This document shows, piece after piece, positions 36,285 through 47,571 of a DNA stretch of 64,000 nt; the stretch's first letter is position 1, and every line of letters starts with the position of its first letter. The notes under the pieces were generated by a model, which was not told the origin of the DNA, made no database searches, and worked only from the letters and a program-made list of their open reading frames with translations. A program made the position numbers and the translations under genes. The stretch spans positions 806,001-870,000 of the forward strand of contig QANY01012000.1 of NCBI GenBank assembly GCA_003255025.1. The letters are read 5' to 3'. This DNA comes from Datisca glomerata. Its lineage: Eukaryota > Streptophyta > Magnoliopsida > Cucurbitales > Datiscaceae.

Positions 36285-37065
36285 AAAGGAGCTCTAGTCA
36301 GAGCAGAAATGCATGGTTAGACTCTGAATATCAAAAAGTGATGACTTGTCTGGTGCTCTAGCCTGCCGGTCAGGATTAAAAAAAGATAACGAGCATGGTG
36401 CTCTAGCCCGCTAATAAGGAAATGAGCTCTAATCAGAGCAGAAATGCCTGGCTAGACACTGAAAATACAAAAGTGATGACTGACGTGGTGCTCTAGCCTG
36501 CTAGTCGGGAAATGAGATTTAGTCATAACAGAATTGTCTAGCTGGACTCTGAAAATCAAAAAGCAATGGTTGGTGTGGTGATCTAATCCGCAAGTCGGGA
36601 AATGAGCTCTAGTCAGAGAAAAAATTCCTAGATAGACAATGAAAATAAAAAAGTGATGACTTGCGTGGTGCTCTAGCCCGTCAGTTAGGATTAAAAAGTG
36701 ATTACTGGCGTGGTGCTCTAGCCCGTTAGTCAGGAAATAAGCTCTAGTCAGAGTAAAAATATTGGGCTAGACTTCCAAAATCAAAACGTCATGACTGGTG
36801 TGGTTCTTTAGCCCGCTAGTCATTAAAGGAGCTCTAGTCATAACAAAAATACATGGCTAGTCTCTGAAAATAAAAAAAAGTGATGACTGGCGTGGTGCTC
36901 TAGCCTGCCAGTTGGGAAAAGAGCTCTAGTCAGAGTAGAAATCCTGGCTAGAGTCCAAAAAATAAAAAAGTGATGACTGGTGTGGTGCACCAGTCCGGTA
37001 GTCGGGACCAAAAAGTGATGTCTAGTAGAGCATTTTGGCTCGCCAGACGGGAAATGAGCAGAAAT
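36285..37065 (+). repeat. Tandem array 2, related to array 1
   Basis: Units contain GAGCTCTAGTCAGAGCAG, AATGCCTGGCTAGACTCTGA, AAAAAGTGATGACTGG and GTGGTGCTCTAGCCCGC, repeated about eight times with some partial units. The order and wording (CTAGNCAGAGCA, CTGGCTAGA, AAAAGTGAT, CCAG-ACGGGA) match array 1 at 30935-31660, so both derive from one repeat. It starts immediately after the protease. Confidence 0.85.
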
Positions 37066-37979
37066 GCGCAACAAAACTCCAAGAAGAAAAAGGAAAGTCC
37101 CCGACCTGAGAAAAGGACCTTGACCAGATGCCTAAGGAAGGGCTCGTCACTCAACATGAAAACCAGGTTTAAAACTCAAAAGGAGTGGTGTGACTTGCCT
37201 CGGCCTGCCTGAGCAAGTACGCTCGACATAGTATTAAAGGAAAGGGAGTCATGCCCACTCATTCGCCCATCAAACGGTAAAGGAACTTCAACTAAGGCAA
37301 ATGAACCCATGTAAAAGCCAGGAATGGGTTTAAAACATGTCCACTCAAACAAACTCACCACCGAAGGCAACGCGACTCCCTAAATTTACGCGAGGAAAAT
37401 GCCAAGAAGTTGTTCAACCAGACCTCTTCTAAAGGGGACAACCCACTCGAAGGAAAAATCATAAGTTACACAGGGCAAAAACAAGCCTAAAGATGAGGGC
37501 TGAAATATCAATAAATGCACCAGAGGTTAGATCGAAAGCAATTAAACGGCAATGTCGAAGAATTCAAAGTTCATAAAGACCATGGAAAAAGAGGAGAAAA
37601 AGTTTGACAAAAATGCTTAAGCAAATAAGATGGGGGAGATTACAAGTAATGAAGAACACAACAAGTTAAACAACAGGGCCTAGGGGAGCTTCAACAACAT
37701 TAGTAGTAGAAGGCATAAAAGTTTCAGCTTGACCAGTATCCTCGTTGAGCCAGGTGGTGGTGGAAGGACCTCCCCCTCACGATGACCCAGAGGAAAATGA
37801 TGAGATGTCAGAGGAACTAGGCAGATTGAGAAGCCCGGGAGAGATAGTTGGAGACCTGGGAACATCCAGATAGACAAGGGGAAAATGTAACATCCCTACA
37901 GCTTTCTGAGCTTCATGAGGATCAGGGACCATCACCTCCTCATAGGCCAAATGCAAGGAGTGGGCGGAGGATCAGGCGG
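37066..37979. other. Gypsy element 3' interior, unassigned
   Basis: No protein domain recognised. Open frames on both strands overlap each other without conserved motifs. Confidence 0.4.
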
Positions 37980-38640
37980 GGAACTGAGAAAACTCAAGTC
38001 CCACTCGGGGTGGTTGTTGATGATCTCATCACAACAACTCTTATAACTAAAGGAAAACTATGTAAGAGGACCGTCTGAAACTCTAAGGACGCTTTGAAGT
38101 CTTCCATCCCCTTAGCATGACATTCGGTCCACCGACCGGGATTCTCCTTCGATTGGGTTTCCGCCAAGTCAATTTTCATCTAAGCTTCCTTGTCGCCATC
38201 CTCCGCCTGAGTTGGAATGAATCTCGTGAGAAAGCTTGCCCTCTAGGAGCTTGAACTTATCCTTCAAGATGTTCCCCTAGTGTTGTAGATTGGAGGCAGC
38301 CCTCTCCCAATCAGATAACCGAGCCTTCAGCTCCCTACGACCACAAACAACTCGATCGACCTCAGCCCTGACATGATGTAATCCCTATCAAGGCGGGCGT
38401 ACTCCCCCTCGAGGTCCCTCAGTCTTTTAACCTCCGACTGGACCTTATCGTAGGTGTTGCGGAGAAAATTAAAGTCATTGATCCTCTCTGCGAGCGCATA
38501 TTTCATCAGAGAGGTTATCCGAATAGCCTCTAGCACTTAGTCTTCATAGTGACCAAAGTATGCCAGCATCATCACATTAAAAGTCAGGATCTGTGAAAAG
38601 AAAAGAACAAAACGAGTCAGGAACTAAATAGGGATGGAAG
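37980..38640 (-). pseudogene. Antisense coiled-coil ORF of the gypsy element
   Basis: Opposite in strand to gag. Pieces read ALAERINDFNFLRNTYDKVQ and SEVKRLRDLEGEYARLDRDY (coiled coil), and further on GMEDFKASLEFQTVL. A TTCTTTTCACAG acceptor-like site near 38590-38600 precedes the first piece, so the original gene probably had an intron. Tat-lineage elements are known to carry antisense ORFs between pol and the 3' LTR, and this matches in position and style. Its function is unknown. Stops show decay. Confidence 0.5.
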
Positions 38641-38919
38641 AATAAGGTATTAAGCTAAGGCTAGAGCTTGCTCAAGAGTATGTTCCATGAAACCATCGGG
38701 AAACCCTACCCGAGCCCCTCGAGAAGGCCACTTCCTCTCTCAAGATCAACATGATTGGACACCTACTCCAGTTCCCTAACCACCTTGTTTGGATCTCAAG
38801 CCTTGGCTTCAGGCTAGTCGCCCAACTCCAAAGACATTGGACCTTTGTGCTTCTGGCCAACATGAGACCCATACTCTGAGGAGTCCCCTAGATGTCATGC
38901 GACATTTTTCGAATAGAAT

Positions 38920-40435
38920 TGTAGTGCCTCCGGCACTACAGACTCACGACACAGTGCTGCATATCACTGTAGTACCGTGTGGTACTACAGTATTATATGT
39001 CAATCTTTGATTCAAAAATCAGTAATTGACATGTGACAGTCCAACATGCCAAGTGGAGATTTTTCTAAATTATTATTTATTTTAATTAGATAAATATCTA
39101 GATATCAGTTAGTTCAAAATAACTTATCTAATCCTCCAATCAACTAACTTATCTGTTAGTTCACAAATAACAGATTTAGTTTATTCGAATTTGAATTATT
39201 ATCTCATAATAATTTAATATTATTTAATTTCATAAATCAAATATGTTTTCTCACTTATCGATTAACACAAAGATTAATCAATACAATTATTTAATTGTAA
39301 TTGTCGAAAATTATAAGAAATAATTTAATTAATTAATTATATATAATTATTTTATAATTATATACTTGCATCAGAAATTTAATTCCTTTCGCAACTTAGT
39401 CTTTTTCTCATGTCCTAAAATATTCACACCATATATACTATGCAGTACATATGTGACTTAGGGATCATGGACCCATAATTCTAAGCTCCAATAAACCAGA
39501 TTATTAATTAAACTTTATAATTAAATAATTTTATTTATTAATTCTATTATTACTCCACCATAAATATGGAATTGAACTATTAGTAATTACAGAATATATT
39601 TACAAAGTATTCTCATGTAGTTCATTAATATAATCACTTCATATAGTTATGTTCTCCAATTATTGGTTCGTCAATCAGACCTTGTCAAAATTATCATTAT
39701 ACCCTTCTAATTACCTCTTGATCCTTAAGTACTATTAATTCATTAGTGAATGGTCAATTTATAATCGTATTATAAATTTAAGCTCAATAACCATTGAGTT
39801 TCAGAATTAACACTTAAATGAACTAATATACGATCCGTTAGGAAAACTTAGATTTCAAATCTTATGAGACCATGTTCCCATCTATACATATCACTCAATT
39901 TCTAAAATAAAAGTCACTAGTCTGTTTTACAAATAAACCTTAACGAGTGAATCAAAAGATCTAATAGACATGCATAGAAGTTCATGACTACTCAGGATTC
40001 AGATTGGTCTACATATGATCATTAGATTTGATGTATATTAAATCTTTATGATAAACGGTAAGTTAATAATGATATTAATTCATATCGTTCCAGCCTTATA
40101 TAATCCAATTATATATAGTACATTCACTTATATGTCTATCCTCATCATTGATCTGTATCTAGATCACATGCTTTCAAAAAATGCTTAGTGAACCGTACTA
40201 GCAACCATTCATTAAAGATTTCATATTTTAATATGTTGTAGACTATTTTATTTATTATCTATGATCTTAATCCTCTCGCACTTGTACAACATCATAGTCT
40301 CATTAATGAATATAGAATTTTTAGATATTTATAAAAATAATTCAACAATAATTCAAAAGAACAATTATAAACGTAATTTCATTAATTTATATTAAAAATG
40401 TCTAAACACATACTTTGAGGGCACTTTGCCTAACA
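38920..40435 (-). repeat. 3' LTR of the second copia element
   Basis: 1516 bp, from TGTAGTGCCTCCGGCACTAC to TTTGCCTAACA, with TG and CA ends. The first 40 bases contain nested palindromes (TAGTGCCTCCGGCACTA, GTAGTACCGTGTGGTACTAC). No copy of it occurs at the other end of the element in this window. Confidence 0.75.
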
Positions 40436-40450
40436 ATGTTCTACTTTCTC
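40436..40450 (-). other. Polypurine tract of the second copia element
   Basis: Minus strand reads GAGAAAGTAGAACAT next to the LTR end, a slightly eroded version of the usual purine run. Confidence 0.6.
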
Positions 40451-40654
40451 TAAAGCAAATGTGGCATCTCTGTCAACCCCATATTTCACACATTACCCTC
40501 AAATCACTTCGGAGGAAGTGTCTTGGTAAAGGGATAAGCCAGGTTATGATCTTATGTTATCTTCATAACAGTCACATCCCCTCGGTGATCGATCTCTCTT
40601 ACAATATGGTATTTCCTCTCATTGTGCTTACCCCTCTGGTGACTCCTCGATTCT

Positions 40655-42066
40655 TTAGAATTTTCTTGGCCCACTATTGTCACAGTACATGATCAATGGC
40701 TTGTCCGTATCTGAAACTACTTCCATATTAGTATAGAACTTTCTGAGCCATACCGTTTCTTTCGCAGCTTCACAATCCGCTATATATTCGGCTCCCATAG
40801 TGAAATCTACAACACTGGATTGTTTAATACTTCTCCAGACTATAATTCCCCTACCTAGGGTGAATACTGATCCAGACGTTGACTTTTGACTGTCCCTATC
40901 TGATTGAAAATCAAAATCAGTATATCCAGTTTGTTCATGTCTCCACCTGAATAAACAAACATATAATTTCTCGTTCTCTGAAAATACTTGAAAATATGTT
41001 TTACTGCAATCCAATGTTCTAAACCAGGATTTGTTTGATAACGACTGACAATTCATTCTACATAACAATGTCTAGTCTCCTACACAACATTAAATACATG
41101 AGACTACCAACAGCTGAAGCATATGAAACCTTTCTCATATTCTCTTCCTCCTGAGGTGTCTTAGGACACTCCTCCTTCGAAAGGAAAATTCCATGTATGG
41201 TTAGTAATTGACATTTCTTGAAATTTTTTATAGAGAATCTCCTCAGCACCTTATCAACATAAGATTCCTGAGAAAGTGCCAAAAACTTATTCTTTGTATC
41301 ACTTAGGATTTGGATGCCTAAAACATAGCTCACATCTCCCAAATCTTCCATTTGGAATTTATCAGCTAACCATTTCTTTACTTTCGACAAAGTTTCTGCA
41401 TCATTCTTAATGAGTAGAATATCGTCTACATAAAGAATTAAGAAAATCACTATCTTATCTTTGATGTATTTATTGACACAAGCTTCGTCAACATTTTACT
41501 CGAGGCCATATGATTTAATAATTTCATAAAAGTAAGATTCCAGGACCTTGATGCTTGCTTTAATCCATAAATGGATTTAAGTAACTTACATGCTTTCTGA
41601 TCTTGCCAATTTTTCATGAATCCTTCTGGTTGTATCATATAAATGCATTCTTCAAGAGAGTCATTCATAAAAGTTGTCTTGACATTCATTTTCCATATTT
41701 TAGTCTAAACTAGTGGCTTTGGATAAAAGGATGCTAATAGATTTTAGCATGGTAACAGGAGAGAATGTCTCTTGATAATTGACTCATTCCCTTTGTGTAT
41801 AGCCTTTGGCTATCAGCCATGATTTGAAAGTCTCTACTTTCCCATTTGCACCTCTTTTCTTCTTGAAGATCCATTTAAATCCAATTGGTCTAACATCTTC
41901 AGGTGGATCTACAAGTTCCCAGACAGAATTGGAATACATCGATTCCATTTCTTGGTACATGACATCTTGCCATTTCTCACTTTCAGGATCTTCCATCACC
42001 TCTATAAGGGTTAATGGATCATCCTTATCAGTGTTAGACACTAGGACATGTACCTCTAGTTCATAA
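40655..42066 (-). pseudogene. Copia RT and RNase H, broken into several frames
   Basis: Four successive frames: RT start with WELVDPPEDVRPIGFKWIFK (41784-42041); KTTFMNDSLEECIYMIQPEG and KLLKSIYGLKQASRSW (41450-41689); the catalytic YVDDILL and DKFQMEDLGDVSYVLGIQI (41058-41450); then RNase H with DFDFQSDRDSQKSTSG, a WRSIKQS piece and an AEYIADCEAAKE helix (40655-41068). The YVDD motif is intact, but frameshifts near 41060, 41450 and 41750 prevent a single product. Confidence 0.9.
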
Positions 42067-42146
42067 AAAATAAGTTATCTTACAACTATCCCACTACGAC
42101 GTTGCACCTGGGTTTCCTGAATAGGAATAATGGTTTCTGTGGTTTG

Positions 42147-43000
42147 TCATTTATCAGTTAATGATGAAAGTGGTCTGATCTTATCAGATGCTAATTCTTT
42201 GAGAACTACTTTACTCCAAGGTTTGTAGTTTTCCATATAGCCGTGTTCAAGGAAAGTGGCATTTGTCGATACAAATACTTTTTTATCCTTGTGACTATAA
42301 AAGTACCAACCTCTTGTGTCTGGAGCATAGCCAACAAATATACACACTTTAGACCTTGATTTTAAATTTCTAGTATTGGGTCTAAGAACGTGAGTTGGAC
42401 ACCCCTATATACAAAAATAACGCAAACTAGGTTTAAAGTCATTCTATAACTCTAAAGGTGTCTTACTTACAGATTTAAAAGACACTACATTCAAAATGTA
42501 GGTTGTCGTTTGAAGTTCATATCTCCAGAATGTGAGTGGTAGGATGAGTAACTTAATCTCGACCTAACCATATCTATAGAGTCTAGTTTCTCCTTTCTAA
42601 AGCACCATTTTTCTGTGGCGTTCGAGATGCTATGAGTTGGGATAGAATGCCATACTCCAACAGGTAATCATTGAATTCTAAATCCAAGTATTCACCATCT
42701 CGATCTGATCGAAGTGTTTTCAAAGATTTACCTAATTTCTTTTTAGCTTCAGCTTTGAAGTCTTTAAACTTTTCAAAAGTTTCAAACTTTCTTTGCATTA
42801 GCTAAGTATAACCATATCTAGAGAAAATTTCAATAAATGTGATGAAATACTCATACCCATCTCTAGCTTCTACATTGATCGGTCCACAGACATCACTATG
42901 TACTAACTCGAGTGGTTATTTGGCTCTTTGGCCCTTTCTAGAGAAAGGTCTCTTGGTCATTTTACCATCTGGAAAGATTCACAAACTCGAAGAGTCCCAA
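42147..43000 (-). pseudogene. Copia integrase, broken
   Basis: SDRDGEYLDLEFNDYL and RTPQKNGALERRN (42583-42798) hold the second Asp and the Glu of the DDE core. The C-terminal part follows at 42147-42347 (CIFVGYAPDTRGWYFYSHKD). The first Asp region lies beyond 42830 in another frame. Order and spacing match copia integrase. Frameshifted. Confidence 0.85.
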
Positions 43001-43640
43001 CTTTTATTTCTCTAAAAGCACCATGCTTTGTTAACCGGTTTAATTTATCTAGATTGATATGACCCAACCTAAGATGCAATAGTTACTTATCATCATCATG
43101 AGAAACTCTCTATCGTTTGTTACTTTTAGGATTCAATACTTTAAATAATTTTAGATTATTTAATGCAAGTTCAGTCGGTTTAAGCATATACAGTTCATTC
43201 GAAACTTTTGCATGACAAATATACTTTTTCATGAAAAATATTGAATTCATTCTTAGAAATAATAAACTGATTATCATTAAAAGAAATATCAAAAGATTGT
43301 TCATGCAACAACGATAAAGAAATCAAATTTCTCAAAAATCCAGGAATAAAATAAAAAATTTTCAAAACAAAAAAATTATTTCCAAAACTCAAACAGACTT
43401 TCCCCAATGCTTTTGCTGACTCGAGCACACCACTGCTAAGTCTCATTATCACATCGCCATCAGCTAGCTCCCTTGACGAATCAAGCATCCGTAAAAAAGA
43501 ACATACTGGCGACTCCTGAATCTAATATCCAGGATGAAAAATCATATACCACTAAATAAGCTTCAAGTATAGGTAAATCATATTATAGTTCCTCTTCCAT
43601 TGACCTTCAACTTCACAATGGAAACATTTTCGCTTGGTTC
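43001..43640 (-). pseudogene. Copia protease/pre-integrase region and CCHC remnant
   Basis: Frames carry GDVIMRLSSGVLESAKALGK and FYFIPGFLRNLISLSLLHEQ, the usual bridge from protease to pre-integrase. Near 43600 the minus strand reads KCFHCEVEGQWKRN, a CCHC knuckle whose His is replaced by Gln. Decayed. Confidence 0.75.
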
Positions 43641-43644
43641 TTTC

Positions 43645-44106
43645 TTATTGGAGTTGTCTTTCTTGGCCATTAGGTGACTTATCGACTTTCTTTCTTTTCT
43701 TATTCTTACTTTTGTCCTTACCATTATTCTTATTTATTTTGTTACTATTAACAATAGTGGAAGAATGGTTTTGCTCAGCAACATTTTCCTCACCCTCTTT
43801 GGTCATACTCTTGTTAAGTGATTTTAAAGTCTGCAATTCATTCAACAATGGAGTTTTGTTGAATTGAAACTTGTTCATAACATCAATGGTAACCTCTGAA
43901 TCTATAATCCAAGCATCATATTTGTCTCGAACTCTGTCAGGGCATCATAACCGAGCTCTTCAGTACATTCTTCAGTAAAAACAAACTTATGGTCTCACGT
44001 ATTAGCATCAAATTTGAATTTGATTTCCATCTTATAATGTTATCACCATTGAGTTTTTTGAGTGCAAGAAAAGCAAGAATGGGGTAGCACGTGGTAGACA
44101 TATTAA
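43645..44106 (-). pseudogene. Copia gag N-terminal part
   Basis: Starts near MSTTCYPILAFLALKKLNGD and continues with a Trp-Lys motif (RWKSNSNLMLI), the start of copia gag. A 77-residue frame (43645-43878) then covers the part before the knuckle, with a basic KNKKRKKVDKSPNGQ segment. A frameshift lies between the two. Confidence 0.75.
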
Positions 44107-45240
44107 TAACTGAAAAATAAAACACACATCATTCAATATAATTGTAATAAATATCAAGAGATTCGGAAAGTAAAGGTGATACATGAATGCACATATCAAA
44201 CACATAAACTTAACAATTACTAATCCACCATAAGACAACCTAACATTTAATGTGCCGCATTAGGGTCAGTAGATTAATGTTAAACTGTCTATGAGACATT
44301 CTCATCTTTATTTATTAAAACATAAAATATCTCATATTTTCTCTTTTAATAATGAGGTTTTGCTTATTTGGTCAAGCCACAATTATACACTCAAAGCTTA
44401 ATTGTGACTTTGTGAGTGTAACCATTATTTCAGATTCCATGACTTGATGTAGAATATGCCGCCTTAGGGTTGCTCAAGTCTAAACTACATCACTTAATCA
44501 TATCTTCTTAAGAAGTTTAACCTTGATATTGATACAGTTCGAAACCTTTCTTAGGGGATGAAAACAATGTCATCTCGATGCCCTCACTGTATCTCACGGT
44601 GTTTTACTAATAATGGAGATCATAAGTTACATTAACATGTCAATCGTCTCTCACTATTTTATAATTGATGTTTTTATTTTAACTAATTAATTAATTTCAA
44701 ATTAATTACTAGTTAAAATAACCCTATGACTGTAAAATTAATTATTAATCCAATCTAATTGGTCTAAGTCCATTTAATCTTCTAAAGAGCATAAGTTAAA
44801 ATTAGGTGAACTTAGAATAGCTAATTAATTACATTCATGAAATCTTAATAAAATACTTTTAGTAAAGTCGGTTATCCTAAATCTTGCTAAAGCCTTTAGA
44901 GTGATGTGATTACCAAGTTTAACTAATTAAAACTTAATAGTTTACATGCAATTGATTTCATAAAACAATACATATAAACACATTAAGAGAGTCCTAATCA
45001 ATTATATTTCTGCTAATGAGATGCATGATTAAATAAAACTGCGTGGGGTTTCATGTAAGTCATGTGATCGACTAATGCAGAGTCATGTTATCAATCAAAT
45101 CAATAAACATTTATTTAAATAATTAATTAAATAAATAATGAACCGAGTGACTATTGGGTATTTTTAAATTACAACCTTTGAAAAATAAAAATAATTACAA
45201 AGTGGACTTCAAGAATATATATTTTCAAAATAACACATTC
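44107..45240 (-). other. Leader of the second copia element
   Basis: No protein recognised. Two related phrases (GTGCCGCATTAGGGTCAG near 44253 and ATGCCGCCTTAGGGTTGC near 44457) suggest internal duplication. Where an LTR and Met-tRNA primer site would be expected the sequence instead runs into pararetroviral DNA. Confidence 0.5.
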
Positions 45241-45317
45241 TCCACCAGAGGTCCATCTTCATAATCTTTAAGATTTGATCAAAACCCTTTTAATTAGGAT
45301 AAACTATTTTTCCTAAT

Positions 45318-45432
45318 TATACTTGATTCCGCATCTTAATACCACCGCTCTAATTACTTTAAACTATACTTGATTCCGCATCTTAATACCACCTCTCTAA
45401 TTACTTTAAATTATACTTGATTCCGCATCTTT
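45318..45432 (+). repeat. 47-bp tandem repeat before the primer site, copy A
   Basis: TATACTTGATTCCGCATCTT starts at 45318, 45365 and 45412, with TAATACCACC and CTCTAATTACTTTAAA between. The third unit leads straight into the primer site. Copy C has a single full unit. Confidence 0.9.
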
Positions 45433-45445
45433 TGGTATCAAAGCC
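45433..45445 (+). other. Primer binding site, copy A (one mismatch)
   Basis: TGGTATCAAAGCC, matching the initiator Met tRNA type site TGGTATCAGAGCC of copy C except for one base. Confidence 0.85.
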
Positions 45446-45632
45446 AAATCTGGTGGGGATAATTACTGTTTCTACTTCAATTTCTGCATAATTAAATTGT
45501 TTACCGCTTATTTATGGCTGGTTATTATTATTATTATTGTTACTCAATTGCTTATATGAATAAATTGCTTTTGCATAATCTCGTTCTCCGCCCAAGTGGC
45601 TGGTTATTCTTACAATTAATTTTTTCTTTATA

Positions 45633-45872
45633 TTGTTTGTTTATCTAATATGTGAATCTATTTTATCAAAGACTGACGTATCAGGTTCTATTTGGTTAGC
45701 TTCAGGTACCTCAGTAAGACCTCTTAGAGATGTAAATTCTGAGGGTAGGGTGGTTGTAGAGGCAGGTTGGAGAAGACCAATCCTAATAGGAGGCTGTAGA
45801 AGTTACCACAACAGATTAATAATCAAAATACAATATGAAATTCTCAATCCTAAGAATAATTTAGTAATTTGA
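45633..45872 (+). CDS. Pararetrovirus ORF1, copy A (short, unassigned)
   Basis: About 79 codons, with a core shared by all copies around IWLASGTSVRPLRDVNSEGR and WRRPILIGGCRS, ending TGA at 45870-45872. Basic and rich in Arg and Val. I do not recognise a domain. By position it could be the end of a movement-type protein or a short leader protein. In copy C the same frame continues a few codons further and overlaps ORF2. It lies between the primer site and ORF2. Confidence 0.55.
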   Translation: MFVYLICESILSKTDVSGSIWLASGTSVRPLRDVNSEGRVVVEAGWRRPILIGGCRSYHNRLIIKIQYEILNPKNNLVI

Positions 45873-45875
45873 ATC

Positions 45876-46440
45876 ATGAGTATATTATCTAGAAGTAGTT
45901 TTTCTAGTAGTATCGGGTCTACAATATCTTCAATATTCGACATAATCAATGAAAAGCATTTTGAATTAGCAGATGATCAAGTAGATCATAAATATTTTGA
46001 ATACCTTCTAATGATGAAGAAGATCATTCTGAATACTTTATAGATAATCAAGTAGATCATGAGGTATGAAATATACCCAAAATCCCTAATAAAAATTTAA
46101 AATCCTCTTCTAGATCATCCATCAATAATGATCAAGATATTAGGATTCGAATGGAGCAAGAATTAAAAAATTTAAAAATTAAAAGTCTATAACCTAAAGG
46201 AATAAGTTCCCAAAGAAGTCTGACAAACCTTAATAATAAATAATATTATAAAATTAATTACCAATCTTTTAATTCTCAAATTAGGGAGTATATCCAGTCT
46301 AGCACCCCTAGGAGTTCCTTTCCTGAATCATCTATTAATAATCAAAATTTTAGGATTCAAGAATTAGAACAAGAATTAAGAAATTTTAAAAATTTGAATC
46401 TAGATACCCTGAACCAAGAATATAAACTAGATTGAGAAGG
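45876..46440 (+). pseudogene. Pararetrovirus ORF2, copy A, broken
   Basis: Begins ATG (45876) three bases after the ORF1 stop and follows the copy C protein (57% or more of visible positions alike by eye), including HFELADDQVDHKYFEY. It has an early frameshift and several stops (e.g. near 46070 and 46190). An acidic, Ser/Asn-rich protein of unknown function. Confidence 0.7.
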
Positions 46441-47560
46441 TCTAACCTAACACACAATGACGACCCAACCAATCTAGATAGACGTAATAGGTTCAGAGAT
46501 TCATATAATATGGATCAAAGAAAAATCATACTTGCTGAATGGAAGGCATCATGCAAAAATACAAATTTGATATGTTTTTTCTTGATTATATCGAGGATAT
46601 TTATGAGAAATATATTAAAGTATTTTCTAAACTTAAATGGGTTAAGGAAGATTCCAGTGTGGTAACTACTAGTCATCCACCACCAGAAAAAATCCTAATT
46701 AATCATAAAAATTTCCAACCTAAAAACGAATTCATTGAACCGTTCCAACTTCATTATGAGAAAACTCTTGATGAAAAAACACTTAAAAACTTCAAAATTT
46801 TAAGAGACAATATCTCAGAATTAGACAGCCATATGATAGAATCTATCTATGAGCCATCCATAATTCATGAAACTTCCTACAATAATATTGAAGAAAATTC
46901 TTAGCCAGAATCCTATGAATTGTAAAATAATATTGAGGAACAATCCATAGATTTAGGAATTAAATCATATGTCAAGGTTATTGACCAAGACACTACCTCT
47001 GAATTAGATAACCATATGATAGAATCTACCTATGAATCTTCCACAATCAATGAAACTTCAAATATTAATAAAATTGAAGAAACATTAAAGAATTTAAAAA
47101 CTAATGACTCAATATATTCTGGTAGGATTGATAACCAAAACAATTGTTCAAAATTTGAAAAACTTGAATTGAACAACAATAGTTCAAATTCAGAAAGCCA
47201 TAGGATATAATCAACCTATGAATCTTTCACAATTGATGAATCTTCAAACGTTAACAAAATTGAAGAAAATTTGAAAATTTTAGAAACAAATAAATCATTC
47301 TCTGTTAAGGACACTAACCATAAATTTTTTTTAATCATTGCTTCTCATTTCAAGATTGTAAAGGAAGAAAAACCTAATAAAAAATTAGTTGAACAACTCA
47401 ATTACACCAATCAACTCAACTACAATAGGTAAATAATTAGACAAAATTGAGAATAAGGTTGATGATCTTCGTAAACCTGAATCTAGTAAAACTCTAGAAG
47501 AAAAACCTTTAATAAATCTTTTAGACAAAACCCCTCTAAACATTGTTCCCCTTAATAAAT
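46441..47560 (+). pseudogene. Coat-region N-terminal part with ~35-residue repeats, copy A
   Basis: A frame at 46539-46904 reads YKFDMFFLDYIEDIYEKYIK, a hydrophobic-charged helix-like block, and then enters low-complexity sequence. From 46815 a module of about 35 residues, of the form YESSTINETSNINKIEE, recurs at 46815-46905, 47001-47105, 47190-47295 and 47605-47710. Several stops interrupt. Copies C and its duplicate lack about 540 bases here, including the 46539 block. Confidence 0.7.
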
Positions 47561-47571
47561 AGATAGATGAA

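Larger units (their letters stand above)
30935..38919 (+). mobile_element. Decayed Ty3/gypsy element, Tat/TR-GAG-like, without pol
   Basis: Markedly richer in G+C than its surroundings. Ordered parts: tandem array 1, two LTR-type segments, a primer site (34153-34170), gag and protease on the plus strand (34680-36265), tandem array 2, and an antisense coiled-coil ORF. No RT, RNase H or integrase was recognised, so the element resembles TR-GAG or Tat-type non-autonomous elements. No matching 3' LTR was found before the copia LTR at 38920, so outer boundaries are approximate. Confidence 0.7.
38920..45240 (-). mobile_element. Second Ty1/copia element, one LTR only
   Basis: The minus strand carries gag, CCHC knuckle, protease/pre-integrase, integrase, RT and RNase H in copia order, ending at a 3' LTR (38920-40435). 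On the gag side a leader of about 1.1 kb continues to about 45240 with no second LTR and no primer site, so the element is truncated next to the pararetrovirus cluster. Stops and frameshifts are frequent but less so than in the first copia element. Confidence 0.85.
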
